From NCBI GenBank assembly GCA_016711085.1, contig JADJTR010000003.1, positions 1 through 64,000 on the forward strand: a DNA stretch of 64,000 nt, read 5' to 3'. Within the stretch, counting starts at the first letter, position 1. Every line of letters begins with the position of its first letter. This DNA is from Phyllobacteriaceae bacterium (lineage in GTDB: Bacteria; Pseudomonadota; Alphaproteobacteria; Rhizobiales; Rhizobiaceae). The notes below the pieces were generated by a model. It saw only the letters and a list, made by a program, of their open reading frames with translations. It was not told the DNA's origin and ran no database searches. Shown one piece after another: positions 49,943 through 60,094 of this stretch. The translations under genes were made by a program, and so were the position numbers.

Positions 49943-50006
49943 GGACTGGATTCAGCACTTTCAAGAAAAACTGGTTAGTCGAATTGTCGCGCCCGGTTGA
50001 TCCTAT

Positions 50007-50039
50007 CCCCGGCCATTCCGGAAGGGAACCGGGCCGGGG
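50007..50039 (+). promoter_or_regulatory. hairpin in the leader of the nucleobase permease gene
   Basis: CCCCGGCC at 50007-50014 pairs with GGCCGGGG at 50032-50039, with an inner TTCC/GGAA stem. It ends about 20 bases before the permease ATG, close to the AGAGGGGA ribosome site. It could control translation; no known riboswitch consensus was recognised. Confidence 0.3.
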
Positions 50040-50059
50040 CAAAAGAGGGGATTTGAACC

Positions 50060-51545
50060 ATGTCCACGTCGACACATCCTGTTGACGAGATGCTGCCCGC
50101 GCCGCGACTGGCGACGCTCGGCTTGCAGCACGTTCTCGTCATGTATGCCGGCGCCATAGCGGTGCCGCTGATCGTCGGCCGCGCGCTGAAACTCGATCCG
50201 GAACAGGTCGCGTTCCTGATTTCGGCCGACCTTTTCGTCTGCGGCCTGGCCACGCTCATCCAGTCGCTCGGCGCGACGCAATGGTTCGGCATCAAATTGC
50301 CAGTGATGATGGGCGTCACCTTCGCCGCCGTCGGTCCGATGGTCGCCATGGCCAACGCCCATCCGGGCGACGACGGCGCGCGGATGATTTTCGGCGCCAT
50401 CATCGGGGCCGGCGTCATCGCCACGTTGCTTGCGCCGCTGATGTCGCGCCTGCTCCGGTTTTTCCCGCCAGTGGTGACCGGTTCGATCATCCTCGTCATC
50501 GGCGTGACGCTGATGCGCATCGGCATCAACTGGATCTTCGGCAATCCGGTCGGCCCGACCGCGCCGCAGACCGTCGATCCGGCGGCGGCCGAATGGCTGA
50601 AAGCGATCACCGAATTGTCGAAGGCCGCCGGCTCGACGCTTCCGGCCATGCCGGAGAAGATCGCACTCGCCGCCGGCGTCAACAACCCCGCCTACGCGCC
50701 GCTCGCCAATATCGGCATCTCGGCGCTGGTGCTGGTGGCGATCCTCGCCATCGCCAAATTCGGCAAGGGTTTCGTCGCCAATATCGCCGTCTTGCTCGGC
50801 ATCGTGCTCCGGCGGCGTCGTGGCCGCCATTCTCGGCAAGATGAGCTTCGCCAAGGTGGCGACCGCCGGCTGGTTCGCCTTGATCACGCCCTTCAATTTC
50901 GGCATGCCGATTTTCGATCCGATCCTGATCGTCACCATGACGCTGGTGATGATCGTGGTGATGATCGAATCGACCGGCATGTTCCTGGCGCTCGGCGACA
51001 TGACGGGACGGAAGATCACCCAGCCCATGCTGGCGGCGGGCCTGCGCGCCGACGGCATCGGCACGCTGCTCGGCGGCATTTTCAACACGTTTCCATACAC
51101 CTCGTTCAGCCAGAATGTCGGCCTCGTCGGCGTTACCGGCATCAAGAGCCGCTTCGTCTGCGTCGCCGGCGGCGTCATCCTGATCCTGCTCGGGCTGATC
51201 CCGAAAATGGGCGCCCTGGTCGAGGCGCTGCCGACTTTCGTGCTCGGCGGCGCGGGCCTGGTGATGTTCGGCATGGTGGCGGCGACCGGCATCCGCATCC
51301 TCGCCGGCGTCGACTTCAAGGGCAACCGCCACAATCTGTTCGTCGTGGCGGTGGCGCTCGGCTTCGGCATGATCCCGCTGATCGCGCCGAACTTCAAAAT
51401 GTGGATGCCGCATGCGATCCATCCGCTGATCGAATCCGGCATCCTGCTCGCGTCGATCGTGGCGGTGGCGCTCAACGCCTTCTTCAACGGCGCGTCCGGC
51501 GACGCGGAAGGCGCGCGCGAGGCGGCGATGGCGGCGGAAGCCTGA
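50060..51545 (+). CDS. NCS2-family nucleobase:cation symporter, xanthine/uracil permease (one apparent frameshift)
   Basis: A repaired product of about 494 residues with 12-14 helices. It belongs to the nucleobase:cation symporter-2 family: ALGLQHVLVMYAGAIAVP-type first helix (here LATLGLQHVLVMYAGAIAVP), and GMPIFDPILIVTMTLVMIVV further on, followed by FNTFPYTSFSQNVGLVGVTG, the motif with the substrate-binding Gln/Asn and the NVG signature. The frame breaks near 50809: one C too many in GCTCCGG; removing it reads IVLGGVVAAILGKM. The QNVG motif fits xanthine/urate-type better than uracil, but the substrate is uncertain. Confidence 0.85.
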
Positions 51546-51578
51546 GCAACTTCCCCGGGGGTGGGGAAGGGGCGTGGG

Positions 51579-51607
51579 AGGGCCGCGGCGACGCGGCCCT
51601 TTCATTT
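51579..51607 (+). terminator. intrinsic terminator after the nucleobase permease gene
   Basis: AGGGCCGCG and CGCGGCCCT form a nine-pair stem with a GCGA loop, followed by TTCATTT. The T-run is interrupted, so strength is moderate. It lies between the convergent permease and erpA genes. Confidence 0.6.
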
Positions 51608-51950
51608 ACACCGAAAAGCTCGTGCCGCAGCCGCAACTCGCCACGGCGTTCGGGTTCTGGATCTTGAAGGCCTGGCCCATCAGGTCGTCGACGAAATCGA
51701 TCACGGCGCCGCCCATGAAGGTCAACGACATGTCGTCGACCAGCACGGTCGCGCCGTCGCGCTCGATGGCGATGTCGTCGGCGTTTCGATCGGCGACGAG
51801 ATCGAATTTGTAGGAAAAGCCCGAGCAGCCGCCGCCTTCCACCGCGATGCGCAACGCCGTCTTGTCCGGTTCGGCCGCCATGATCTTCACGATGCGCTTC
51901 GCCGCGCTGGCGGTCATGGTCACGGGGGCTTGGGTCACGGGCGCATTCAT
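51606..51950 (-). CDS. erpA: iron-sulfur cluster insertion protein ErpA (A-type carrier)
   Basis: A 114-residue A-type carrier that passes Fe-S clusters to target apoproteins. The three conserved Cys are present: Cys43 in GGGCSGFSY, and Cys106 and Cys108 in the C-terminal SCGCGTSF. The two ATG codons at 51950 and 51947 are both possible starts; AAGGTGA just upstream favours the first. The pairing of erpA head-to-head with dgt across about 86 bases is a standard Hyphomicrobiales arrangement. Confidence 0.94.
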   Translation of the reverse strand: MNAPVTQAPVTMTASAAKRIVKIMAAEPDKTALRIAVEGGGCSGFSYKFDLVADRNADDIAIERDGATVLVDDMSLTFMGGAVIDFVDDLMGQAFKIQNPNAVASCGCGTSFSV

Positions 51951-52036
51951 CATCGTCACCTTGCGGTCGTTGTGCGCCAATAGGTAAGAAGGGCGAGCCC
52001 CCAAGTCAAACGGCGTTGGCGGGCCGGGGGAACGGC

Positions 52037-53248
52037 ATGACGCTTCCGACCGATATCGGCTTCGGCTACCGGCCGCGCGCGCCCTGGGCGTGCGATCCGG
52101 GCACGAGTCGCGGCCGGCTGTTCGCCGAGACCGAAAGCCCGACGCGCACGCCGTTTCAGCGCGACCGCGACCGCATCATTCATTCCACCGCCTTTCGCCG
52201 CCTGAAACACAAGACGCAGGTGTTCATCGCCCACGAAGGCGATCACTACCGCACGCGGCTGACGCACACGATCGAGGTGGCGCAGATCGCCCGCGCTCTG
52301 GCCCGCGCGCTCCGCCTCGACGAGGATCTGGCCGAAGCGATCGCCCTGGTCCACGATTTCGGCCATACGCCGTTCGGCCACACCGGCGAGGACGCGCTCG
52401 ACGCGATGATGAAACCGTATGGCGGCTTCGACCATAACGCCCAGTCGCTCAGGATCGTCACCCGGCTCGAACGGCGCTACGCCGAGTTCGACGGCCTCAA
52501 TCTGAGCTGGGAAACGCTGGAGGGTCTCGTCAAGCACAATGGCCCGCTGGCGAATGCCGCCGGGCGCGGGCTCAAAGGGCCGATTCCCAAGGCGATCCTC
52601 GATTTCGATGCGCTTTACCCGCTCGATCTGGCCAGCCACGCCTCGCTGGAGGCGCAATGCGCGGCGATCGCCGACGACATCGCCTACAATACCCACGACA
52701 TCGACGACGGCCTGCGCGCCGGGCTTCTGACGCTCGCCATGCTGGAAACGGTCGACCTGCCGGGCGGGATTCTGGCCGGGGTTCGCGCCCGCTATCCCGG
52801 CCTCGACGATGTCCGCGCGGCGCACGAACTGATGCGCCGCCAGATCACGATCATGGTCGAGGACGTGATCGCGACAGCGCGCGCCGGTCTCGACCGGCTG
52901 CGGCCGGAAAACGCCGACGCGGTGCGCAACGCCGGCGAAACCATCGTGGCGTTTTCGCCGGACATGGCGGCGAAGGAAAAGGCGCTGAAGGGTTTTCTCT
53001 ACGCCAATCTGTACCGCCACGCCGAGGTGATGCGGGTGCGCGCCGACGCCGACCGGATCGTCCGCGACCTGTTTGCCGCCTATTTTGCCGATCCGAGGCA
53101 GATGCCGGAAGGCTGGCGCGAGGGTCTCGACCGGGCGAGCGAGGCGATCAAGGCCCGCGATGTCGCCGATTTTCTCGCCGGCATGACCGATACTTACGCG
53201 GTGAAGGAGCACCGGCGATTGTTTGACCGTACGCCCGATTTGGTCTAG
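52037..53248 (+). CDS. dgt: deoxyguanosinetriphosphate triphosphohydrolase-like protein
   Basis: A 403-residue HD-domain phosphohydrolase acting on dNTPs. The HD motif is visible: His in RLTHTIEVAQIARAL, then the HDFGHTPFGHTGEDAL segment with the metal His-Asp pair, and the C-terminal Asp in DDIAYNTHDIDDG. The N-terminal SPTRTPFQRDRDRIIHSTAF is the signature of the Dgt-like family. The ATG at 52037 follows a GGGGGAACGGC ribosome site. The argS gene starts 40 bases after the stop, so the two are likely co-transcribed. Confidence 0.93.
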   Translation: MTLPTDIGFGYRPRAPWACDPGTSRGRLFAETESPTRTPFQRDRDRIIHSTAFRRLKHKTQVFIAHEGDHYRTRLTHTIEVAQIARALARALRLDEDLAEAIALVHDFGHTPFGHTGEDALDAMMKPYGGFDHNAQSLRIVTRLERRYAEFDGLNLSWETLEGLVKHNGPLANAAGRGLKGPIPKAILDFDALYPLDLASHASLEAQCAAIADDIAYNTHDIDDGLRAGLLTLAMLETVDLPGGILAGVRARYPGLDDVRAAHELMRRQITIMVEDVIATARAGLDRLRPENADAVRNAGETIVAFSPDMAAKEKALKGFLYANLYRHAEVMRVRADADRIVRDLFAAYFADPRQMPEGWREGLDRASEAIKARDVADFLAGMTDTYAVKEHRRLFDRTPDLV

Positions 53249-53288
53249 CGCCGGGCTTCTCCCGCATCCCGCCAACCGGTTTTTCGCC

Positions 53289-55045
53289 ATGAACATTTTC
53301 GTCCTCTTCGCCGAACGCGTGAAAAACGCCGTGGAAGCGATTGATCTGAAATCGAAAGATGGCGGAGCGCTCGACTTGTCTCGCCTGACCGTGGAAGCGC
53401 CGCGCGACCCGGCCCATGGCGATGTGTCGACCAATGCGGCGATGGTGCTGGCCAAGGCGGCGGGCGAAAACCCGCGCGCGCTGGCCGAAAAATCGCTTCG
53501 GCGCTGCGCGAGAAGGGCGATCTGAAGGCGGTCGATGTCGCCGGGCCGGGATTTATCAATGTCCGCTTCGGCGACGGGTTCTGGCACGGCGTGCTGACGG
53601 ACATGCTGGCCGAGGGCGGCGACTATGGCCGGTCGACGCTTGGCGGCGGCGAAAAGGTCAATGTCGAATATGTCTCGGCCAATCCGACAGGGCCGATGCA
53701 TGTCGGCCATTGCCGGGGCGCGGTGGTCGGCGACGCGCTCGCCAATCTGCTGGCTTTCGCCGGCTATGAGGTGACCAAGGAGTATTACATCAACGACGCC
53801 GGCGCGCAGATCGACGTGCTGGCCCAATCGGCGCTGCTGCGCTACCGCGAGGCGCTCGGCGAAGACATCGGCGATATCCCGGCCGGTCTTTACCCCGGCG
53901 ATTATCTCAAGCCGGTCGGCGCGGCGCTGGCGACGGAATTCGCAGACCGGCTGAAGGCGATGCCGGCGGACGAGGCGCTGGCGATCGCCAAGGACCGCAC
54001 CATCGATGCGATGATGGCGCTGATCCGCGAGGATCTGGCGGCGCTCAATGTCAATCACGAGGTGTTTTTCTCCGAGCGCGCGCTTCACGCCAACAATGCC
54101 GCGGCGATCCGCGCCGCCATCACCGAATTGACGATGAAAGGCCATGTCTACAAGGGCAAGCTGCCGCCGCCGAAAGGCGAAACGAGCGAGGATTGGGAAG
54201 ACCGCGAGCAGACGCTGTTCCGCTCCACCGATGTCGGCGACGACATCGATCGGCCGCTGATGAAATCGGACGGGGCATACACCTATTTCGCCGCCGATCT
54301 CGCCTACATGAAAGACAAGCTGGCGCGCGGCTTCACCAAGCTGATCTTCATTCTCGGCGCCGATCATGGCGGCTACGTCAAACGCATGGAAGCGCTGACG
54401 CGCGCCCTGTCGGGCGGCGCGGCGTCGCTCACCATCCTGCTTTGCCAGTTGGTCAAGCTCTACCGCGACGGCGAACCGGTGCGCATGTCGAAGCGGGCCG
54501 GCGAGTTCGTCACGTTGCGCGATGTGGTCGATGAGGTCGGCCGCGATCCGGTGCGCTTCATGATGCTCTACCGCAAGGCCGACGCGCCGCTCGATTTCGA
54601 TTTCGCCAAGGTGACGGAGCAATCGAAGGACAATCCGGTCTTCTACGTCCAATACGCCTCGGCGCGTTGCCATTCGGTTTTCCGCCAGGCCCGCGAAGCG
54701 TTTCCCGGCGTGGATTTCGACCGCGACGCCCTCGCGGCGGAAGCCGGCAGGCTCGGCGACGAGGGCGAGGTCGCGCTCATCCGCAAACTGGCCGAATGGC
54801 CGCGTCTGGTGGAGGCGGCGGCCGCGGCGATGGAGCCGCATCGCGTGGCGTTTTTCCTGTTCGATCTGGCTTCGGCGCTCCATTCGCAATGGAACAGGGG
54901 CACGGAAAATCCGGACTTACGCTTTGTTAAGGTTAAAGAACCACAATTGACCCGTGCCAGACTGGGGCTGGTGCAGGCTGTTCTGGACGTTCTTGCGTCC
55001 GGCCTCGCCATCATCGGCGCCGATGCGCCGCGAGAGATGCGCTAG
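53289..55045 (+). CDS. argS: arginyl-tRNA synthetase (one apparent frameshift)
   Basis: Class I synthetase charging tRNA-Arg. The repaired product is about 585 residues. The N-terminal Add-1 domain is in one frame up to ALAEK; then an A is missing from the run at 53488-53492, and the next frame continues ASALREKGDLKAVDVAGPGF. The HIGH-type motif is HVGH in NPTGPMHVGHCRGAVVGDAL; the KMSKS-type motif is RMSKRAGEFVTLRDV; the C-terminal DALR domain ends DVLASGLAIIGADAP. ArgS is essential, so the shift in a five-A run is almost surely a sequence error. Confidence 0.94.
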
Positions 55046-55137
55046 ACCGCGACCGGCCTGTCTCTTTTTGCCCACATTGCGCTGGTACGCGCCCTTCCGG
55101 GCGTTCGTGGCGACCAAAAAGTGCGAGTGTGAGGACA

Positions 55138-57327
55138 ATGGCCCAGAGCGTGTTTGCGAATCCGCGTCAGCGGTACCTGAAGACCGACGATCCGCTGGCC
55201 GACCTGGCGGCGATCACCGGATTCAAGGGCGAGAGCGCCCAGCGTTCCGTCGATGATTTCGCCGTCGATCTCGAGGCCGAACTGCTTGGCGCCTTTGGGG
55301 GCGAGCAGGTGGCCGAACGCGATCTGGACGCGGCGCTCGACGCCGATCTCGCGGCCGGCTTCCATTCCGAATACGGCGCGCTGCCTGTATCGTCCGACGA
55401 TTTGGCCGATGAACTCGAGACCGGTTTCGCCGACTATGCCAATTCGAATGAATTGCGCGCGCCCATGGACGACGAAATCGCGCTCGACGACGATTTCGCC
55501 GACGAGTTGACGCCGGTCGAGGCCGAAACCGCCGAACCGGTCGCGATGGCTGCCCCGGTGGCGGCGGTCGAGACTCTGGACGCCTTGGTCGACCTGGATT
55601 TCGACGATTTCGATCCGGTCGATTTCGAGAGCGCCATCGACAGCGAAAACCCTCCGGCGGACACCGGGGCCGATTTCGAAGCCGCGCTTTACGCCGAAAT
55701 CCAGACCGCGCCGACAGCGGAAGCATTCGAACCTTACGTCGCCGAACCGACCCCGGCCGCCGCACCCGCGGCCGATGGTTTCGAGGCGGAACTGAGCGCC
55801 GAACTCGACCGGGCGCCGGCGGCCGCGCCGCAAGATCCGTTTGCCGAACTGGCGGCGCTCGCCGCGAGCTACAAGACGGCGCGCCCGTCGGTTTTCGCCC
55901 GCGCCCCGAGCTGGACGGTCCGCCGCGACGAACCCGTCGCCGCCTCTTCTCCCGTCGCCGAACCGGTTGCGGCCGCGCCGGCTGTCAGCGGGGAGGCCTT
56001 CGACGCCATCGAAACCGTCGACGAAACCATTCCCGTCACCGATGATTTCGAACTGCCGGAGTTCGAATACGCCGACGAAAGGCATGCTTACGCCGAAACC
56101 GAGCCCGATTTCGCCGAGGACGCTCCTGCCGCAACGGCGGCGCCGGCCGATTTCGCGTTGGACGAAGGCGAATTGTCGGATTTCTTCGACCGGGAATTGG
56201 CCCGCGCCGAGGCAGCCATGGCCAGCGTGGCGGCGCCCGTCGGCGCCAACGGGCCATTCATGTCGACGGCCGACGAAGCAGCCGATGCGGGCACCTATCG
56301 GCCGGTCCGCTCGAATCGCGGCCTGTTCGTCGCGGCCGGAGTCGCCGCGCTCGCCCTGATTGGCGGCGTCGCCGCGATGACCTTCATGGGCGGCGATATT
56401 GCGCCGTCCCAACCGGCGGTGATCAAGGCGGATTCCCAACCGGTCAAGGTCAAACCGGCCAAACCCGGCGGCGCTGAGATCGCCAACCAGGACAAGGCGG
56501 TCTACGACAAGGTGGCAGGCGCCGAGGCGAAAGCTGCACCGGAACAAAAGGCGCTGGTGACAGCGGCCGAGGAACCGGTCGATGTCGTCGCCGTCGCGCA
56601 GGAACGCACCCCCGCCGTCAAGGCGGAAGACCGGTTGGCGGCCGAGGCGGAAGCGCCCGCGGCCAATCCGGCGACGGCCGCGGTCCAGCCGAAAAAAGTC
56701 CGCACGATGATCGTCAAGCCGGACGGCACTCTGGTCACCCGCGATGCGCCGGAAGCGCCAGCGGCGCCCGTCGCCGCGGCCCCGGAGGCCCAGCAGGCCG
56801 AGGTCGCCTACCAGCCGCCGGTCGCCGCCGCGCCGGCGCAGGAGACGGTCGCGATCGCCGAACCGGTCGCCGAAGCCGATCCGGTCAAGTCGGCGATCGC
56901 CGACACGACGGAAGCGGTCGCGGCGCCGGCGCAACCGGCCGTCGATGCCGATGCCGCCGCGGCAAAGGCCGCGGCCAAGGCCAAGGCGAAAGCAGACGCA
57001 AAAGCCAAGGCCAAGGCGGAAGCCAAAGCCAAGGCCAAGGCCGAGCAGGTCGCCTCCGCCGATCCGGCGCCGGCCGCCGCCGGCGGCGAATGGTCGATCC
57101 AGATCGCCTCGCAGCCGTCGAAAGAGGGCGCGCAAGCCTCCTACAAATCGCTGTCGGGCAAGTTCGGCTCGATCCTTGGCGGGCGTGGCGTGTCGATCAT
57201 CCAGGCCGAAGTCGCCGGCAAGGGCACATTCTATCGCGTCCGTGTGCCGGCCGGCTCAAAGGCCGATGCCAACGAATTGTGCGCGCGCTACCAGGCGGCC
57301 GGCGGTTCCTGCTTCATCACGCGCTGA
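55138..57327 (+). CDS. SPOR-domain protein with long disordered acidic N-terminal region
   Basis: A 729-residue protein with the layout of FtsN-like SPOR proteins in Hyphomicrobiales. Residues 1-395 are cytoplasmic, acidic, low-complexity and probably disordered. One transmembrane helix near residue 400 (NRGLFVAAGVAALALIGG) is followed by a periplasmic Ala/Lys/Pro-rich linker including an AKAKAKAE-type repeat. The C-terminal SPOR domain (about 655-729) reads GGEWSIQIASQPSKEGAQAS, then FYRVRVPAGSKADANELC and GGSCFIT. SPOR binds denuded glycan at the septum, so a role in division is likely. It is located between argS and nagZ, as expected. Confidence 0.88.
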   Translation: MAQSVFANPRQRYLKTDDPLADLAAITGFKGESAQRSVDDFAVDLEAELLGAFGGEQVAERDLDAALDADLAAGFHSEYGALPVSSDDLADELETGFADYANSNELRAPMDDEIALDDDFADELTPVEAETAEPVAMAAPVAAVETLDALVDLDFDDFDPVDFESAIDSENPPADTGADFEAALYAEIQTAPTAEAFEPYVAEPTPAAAPAADGFEAELSAELDRAPAAAPQDPFAELAALAASYKTARPSVFARAPSWTVRRDEPVAASSPVAEPVAAAPAVSGEAFDAIETVDETIPVTDDFELPEFEYADERHAYAETEPDFAEDAPAATAAPADFALDEGELSDFFDRELARAEAAMASVAAPVGANGPFMSTADEAADAGTYRPVRSNRGLFVAAGVAALALIGGVAAMTFMGGDIAPSQPAVIKADSQPVKVKPAKPGGAEIANQDKAVYDKVAGAEAKAAPEQKALVTAAEEPVDVVAVAQERTPAVKAEDRLAAEAEAPAANPATAAVQPKKVRTMIVKPDGTLVTRDAPEAPAAPVAAAPEAQQAEVAYQPPVAAAPAQETVAIAEPVAEADPVKSAIADTTEAVAAPAQPAVDADAAAAKAAAKAKAKADAKAKAKAEAKAKAKAEQVASADPAPAAAGGEWSIQIASQPSKEGAQASYKSLSGKFGSILGGRGVSIIQAEVAGKGTFYRVRVPAGSKADANELCARYQAAGGSCFITR

Positions 57328-57347
57328 CCCGGGCATCATCCCCTCCG

Positions 57348-57373
57348 ACGGCCGCCTTCGGGCGGCCGTTTTC
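57348..57373 (+). terminator. intrinsic terminator after the SPOR gene
   Basis: ACGGCCGCC and GGCGGCCGT form a nine-pair stem with the stable TTCG loop, followed by TTTTC. It closely resembles the terminator after clpX, including the TTTTCGTTCGG trailing sequence. Confidence 0.85.
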
Positions 57374-57505
57374 GTTCGGGATGGTTGGCCGGGCGATCAA
57401 GATATAGCCTGAAACCGCATTTTCGGCGCTCGGTCTTGTGGATCGAAGCCGTGGATGGCGGGGTGATTCGTGCAACGCCTCCGGTTTGCGGCTAGATTGG
57501 CGACC

Positions 57506-58525
57506 ATGAACGAATCAAAAGCCATGATCCTTGGTTGCGCCGGCAAGGCGCTGACGCCGGAAGAAGAGCGCTTCTTCCGCGCCGAAAAGCCGTGGGGGTT
57601 CATCCTGTTTGCCCGCAATATCGGTTCGGCGGACGAGGTGAGGGCGCTGTGCGCCGATCTGCGCGCCGCCGTCGGGCGAGCCGATGCTCCGGTGTTCATC
57701 GATCAGGAAGGCGGCCGCGTGCAACGCATCAAGGCCCCGATCGCGCCGGCCTATCCGCCGGCGGCGGAAATTGGCGCGATCTACCGGCGCGACAGGGCGG
57801 CGGGATTGCGCGCCGCCTGGCTGATGTCGCGCCTGCACGCCTTCGACCTCAAGCGGCTCGGCATCACCGCCGACTGCCTGCCGGTGCTCGACGTGCCGGT
57901 CGAGGGCGCCAACGACGTGATCGGCAACCGCGCCTATGGCCACGATCCCGAAACGGTCGCCGCGCTCGGCCGCGCCGCGGCCGACGGTTTGCTCGCCGGC
58001 GGCGTCGCGCCGGTGATCAAGCACATTCCCGGCCATGGACGGGCATTCGCCGATTCCCATCTGGCGCTGCCGGTGGTCGATGCGCCGCTGGCCGCATTGC
58101 GCGCCCATGATTTCGCGCCGTTCAAGGCGCTGAACGATCTTGCGATGGCGATGTCGGCCCATGTCGTCTACTCCGCCATCGATCCCGACCGGCCGGGCAC
58201 GACGTCGCCGATCGTCGTCAACGACATCATTCGCGGCGAAATCGGTTTCGATGGCCTGTTGATGAGCGACGATGTGTCGATGAAGGCGCTCGCCGGCTCG
58301 TTCGCCGAAAAGACCCGGGCGATCATCGCCGCCGGCTGCGACATGGTCCTGCACTGCAACGGCGTCATGGCGGAAATGGCGGAAGTCGCGGCCCACGCGC
58401 CTGTAATGGCCGGCCGGGCGGCGGAACGGGCCGGACGGGCGCTTGCGCCGCTTGACGACGACGACGGCGCGGCCGAAGCGTTGGCCCGCGCCGAATTCGC
58501 GGGCCATGTCGAGGCTGTGGCGTGA
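57506..58525 (+). CDS. nagZ: beta-N-acetylhexosaminidase
   Basis: Cytosolic GH3 glycosidase of peptidoglycan recycling; releases GlcNAc from anhydro-muropeptides. 339 residues. FIDQEGGRVQRIKAP is the substrate-binding start; VIKHIPGHGRAFADSH carries the conserved K-H-x-PGHG with the catalytic His; MSDDVSMKAL contains the nucleophile Asp. The ATG at 57506 fits the family; an earlier in-frame GTG is less likely. The stop overlaps the scpA start (GTGA). Confidence 0.94.
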   Translation: MNESKAMILGCAGKALTPEEERFFRAEKPWGFILFARNIGSADEVRALCADLRAAVGRADAPVFIDQEGGRVQRIKAPIAPAYPPAAEIGAIYRRDRAAGLRAAWLMSRLHAFDLKRLGITADCLPVLDVPVEGANDVIGNRAYGHDPETVAALGRAAADGLLAGGVAPVIKHIPGHGRAFADSHLALPVVDAPLAALRAHDFAPFKALNDLAMAMSAHVVYSAIDPDRPGTTSPIVVNDIIRGEIGFDGLLMSDDVSMKALAGSFAEKTRAIIAAGCDMVLHCNGVMAEMAEVAAHAPVMAGRAAERAGRALAPLDDDDGAAEALARAEFAGHVEAVA

Positions 58526-59364
58526 GCGCCGCCATGAAAAAAGGCGGAGATACGCCCTTCGACGCCATCTGGACCCAGGATGGCGGCGAACGTGGCGTGT
58601 CGGAGCCGGCGCTTCTCATCGATGTCGACGGCTTCGAAGGGCCGCTCGATCTGCTCCTGCATCTGGCGCGCAACCAGAAGGTCGATCTGGCGCGCATCTC
58701 GGTGCTGGAACTGGCGCGTCAATATCTCGCCTTCATCGCCGGGGCGCGGGCCATGCGGCTGGAACTGGCCGCCGATTACCTCGTCATGGCGGCGTGGCTC
58801 GCCTATCTCAAGTCGCGCCTGCTGATCCCGAAGCAAAAGGGTCCCGACGGCGAAACGGCCGAGGAACTGGCCGCGGCTCTCCAATTCCGCCTCAAGCGGC
58901 TGGAAGCCATGCGCGACGCGGCCGCCAGGCTCGTCAACCGCAACCGGCTCGGCCGCGACGTGTTCGCGCGCGGCATGCCGGAGGCGATCATCGTCGAGCG
59001 GCAGAACCAGTGGTCGGCGACGCTGTACGATTTGCTGACCGCCTATGCGGCCGAACGGCAGCGCCGCGCCGTCACCAATGTGCGCATCGCCCGGCGCACC
59101 GTGTGGTCGCTCGCCGAGGCGCGCGAAATACTCGAACGCCTGATCGGCCGCGCCAGCGACTGGACGGCGCTTGAAGGGTTTCTCATCGATTTCCTCGCCC
59201 GCCCGGACGAACGCGCCACGGCGATCGCCTCGTCTTTCGCGGCGACGCTCGAGATGGTGCGCGAAGGCCGGCTGGAGATCCGCCAGGAGAGCGCCTTTTC
59301 CGCATTGTATCTGCGTTCGCGCGCCGCTGCCGCGCCAAAACCCGTCGAGGTGGATCATGGATGA
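58522..59364 (+). CDS. scpA: segregation and condensation protein A
   Basis: Kleisin subunit that bridges the SMC heads with ScpB in the condensin complex. 280 residues. The N-terminal part reads FEGPLDLLLHLARNQKVDLARI, the ScpA signature; the C-terminal winged helix ends in LEMVREGRLEIRQE and FSALYL. GTG start overlapping the nagZ stop. The scpB start lies eight bases inside its end, so nagZ-scpA-scpB are chained. Confidence 0.94.
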   Translation: MSAAMKKGGDTPFDAIWTQDGGERGVSEPALLIDVDGFEGPLDLLLHLARNQKVDLARISVLELARQYLAFIAGARAMRLELAADYLVMAAWLAYLKSRLLIPKQKGPDGETAEELAAALQFRLKRLEAMRDAAARLVNRNRLGRDVFARGMPEAIIVERQNQWSATLYDLLTAYAAERQRRAVTNVRIARRTVWSLAEAREILERLIGRASDWTALEGFLIDFLARPDERATAIASSFAATLEMVREGRLEIRQESAFSALYLRSRAAAAPKPVEVDHG

Positions 59365-60094
59365 CGGTAGACAGTTCGAAGTCATGGCTTACGACGACGA
59401 TGTCATTCCCGCGGCCAATGCCGAAAACCCGGCGGCGCGGCTGCATCTGCAGGAGGCGATGCGCATGGCGGAAGCCATCCTGTTCGCCTCGGCCGAACCG
59501 GTGACGGAGAAAGCGCTGGCCGCCCGGCTGCCGGGCGAAACCGATGTCGGCGCCGTGCTCGCCGAATTGCAGCGCTTCTACGACAGGCGCGGCGTCAATC
59601 TCGTGCGCACCGGCGACGCCTGGTCATTCCGAACCGCCGGCGATCTCGCCTTCCTGATGAGCCGCGAGCAGGTTTCGCAGAAGAAACTGTCGCGCGCCGC
59701 GCTCGAAATGCTCGCCATCATCGCCTACCACCAACCGGTGACCCGGGCCGAAATCGAGGAAATCCGCGGCGTCGAAACCTCGAAAGGCACCATCGACACG
59801 CTGATGGAAACCGGCTGGATCCGCTTTCGCGGCCGCCGTCGCACGCCCGGACGGCCGGTCACCTATGGCACGACGCCGGCTTTCCTCGATCATTTCGGCC
59901 TGGAGGAACTGCGCGACCTGCCCGGAATCGACGAACTGAAGGGCGCGGGTCTTTTGTCGCCGCGCATGCCGGCCAATTTCAACGTGCCGATGCCGCTGGC
60001 CGATCCGGATGCGCTGGCCGAGGACGAGGACGCGTTGACCGACGTCGATCTGGAGGAGCTCGGCCTGTTGACGCCCAAGGGCGGGGATGATTGA
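59357..60094 (+). CDS. scpB: segregation and condensation protein B
   Basis: Partner of ScpA in the SMC complex, 245 residues. Two winged-helix domains are recognisable: MRMAEAILFASAEPVTEKAL opens the first, and EMLAIIAYHQPVTRAEIEEI with RGVETSKGTIDTLMETGWIR forms the second. The acidic tail (ADPDALAEDEDALTDVDLEE) is longer than in many ScpB proteins. Its ATG overlaps scpA by eight bases; its stop overlaps the next ABC ATPase gene by eight bases. Confidence 0.93.
   Translation: MDDGRQFEVMAYDDDVIPAANAENPAARLHLQEAMRMAEAILFASAEPVTEKALAARLPGETDVGAVLAELQRFYDRRGVNLVRTGDAWSFRTAGDLAFLMSREQVSQKKLSRAALEMLAIIAYHQPVTRAEIEEIRGVETSKGTIDTLMETGWIRFRGRRRTPGRPVTYGTTPAFLDHFGLEELRDLPGIDELKGAGLLSPRMPANFNVPMPLADPDALAEDEDALTDVDLEELGLLTPKGGDD

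Noticed and set aside
55042..57135. Long minus-strand open frame opposite the SPOR gene
   Set aside because: The product is Arg/Gly/Asp-rich and low-complexity; it mirrors the Ala/Glu codons of the real gene on the other strand and has no domain.
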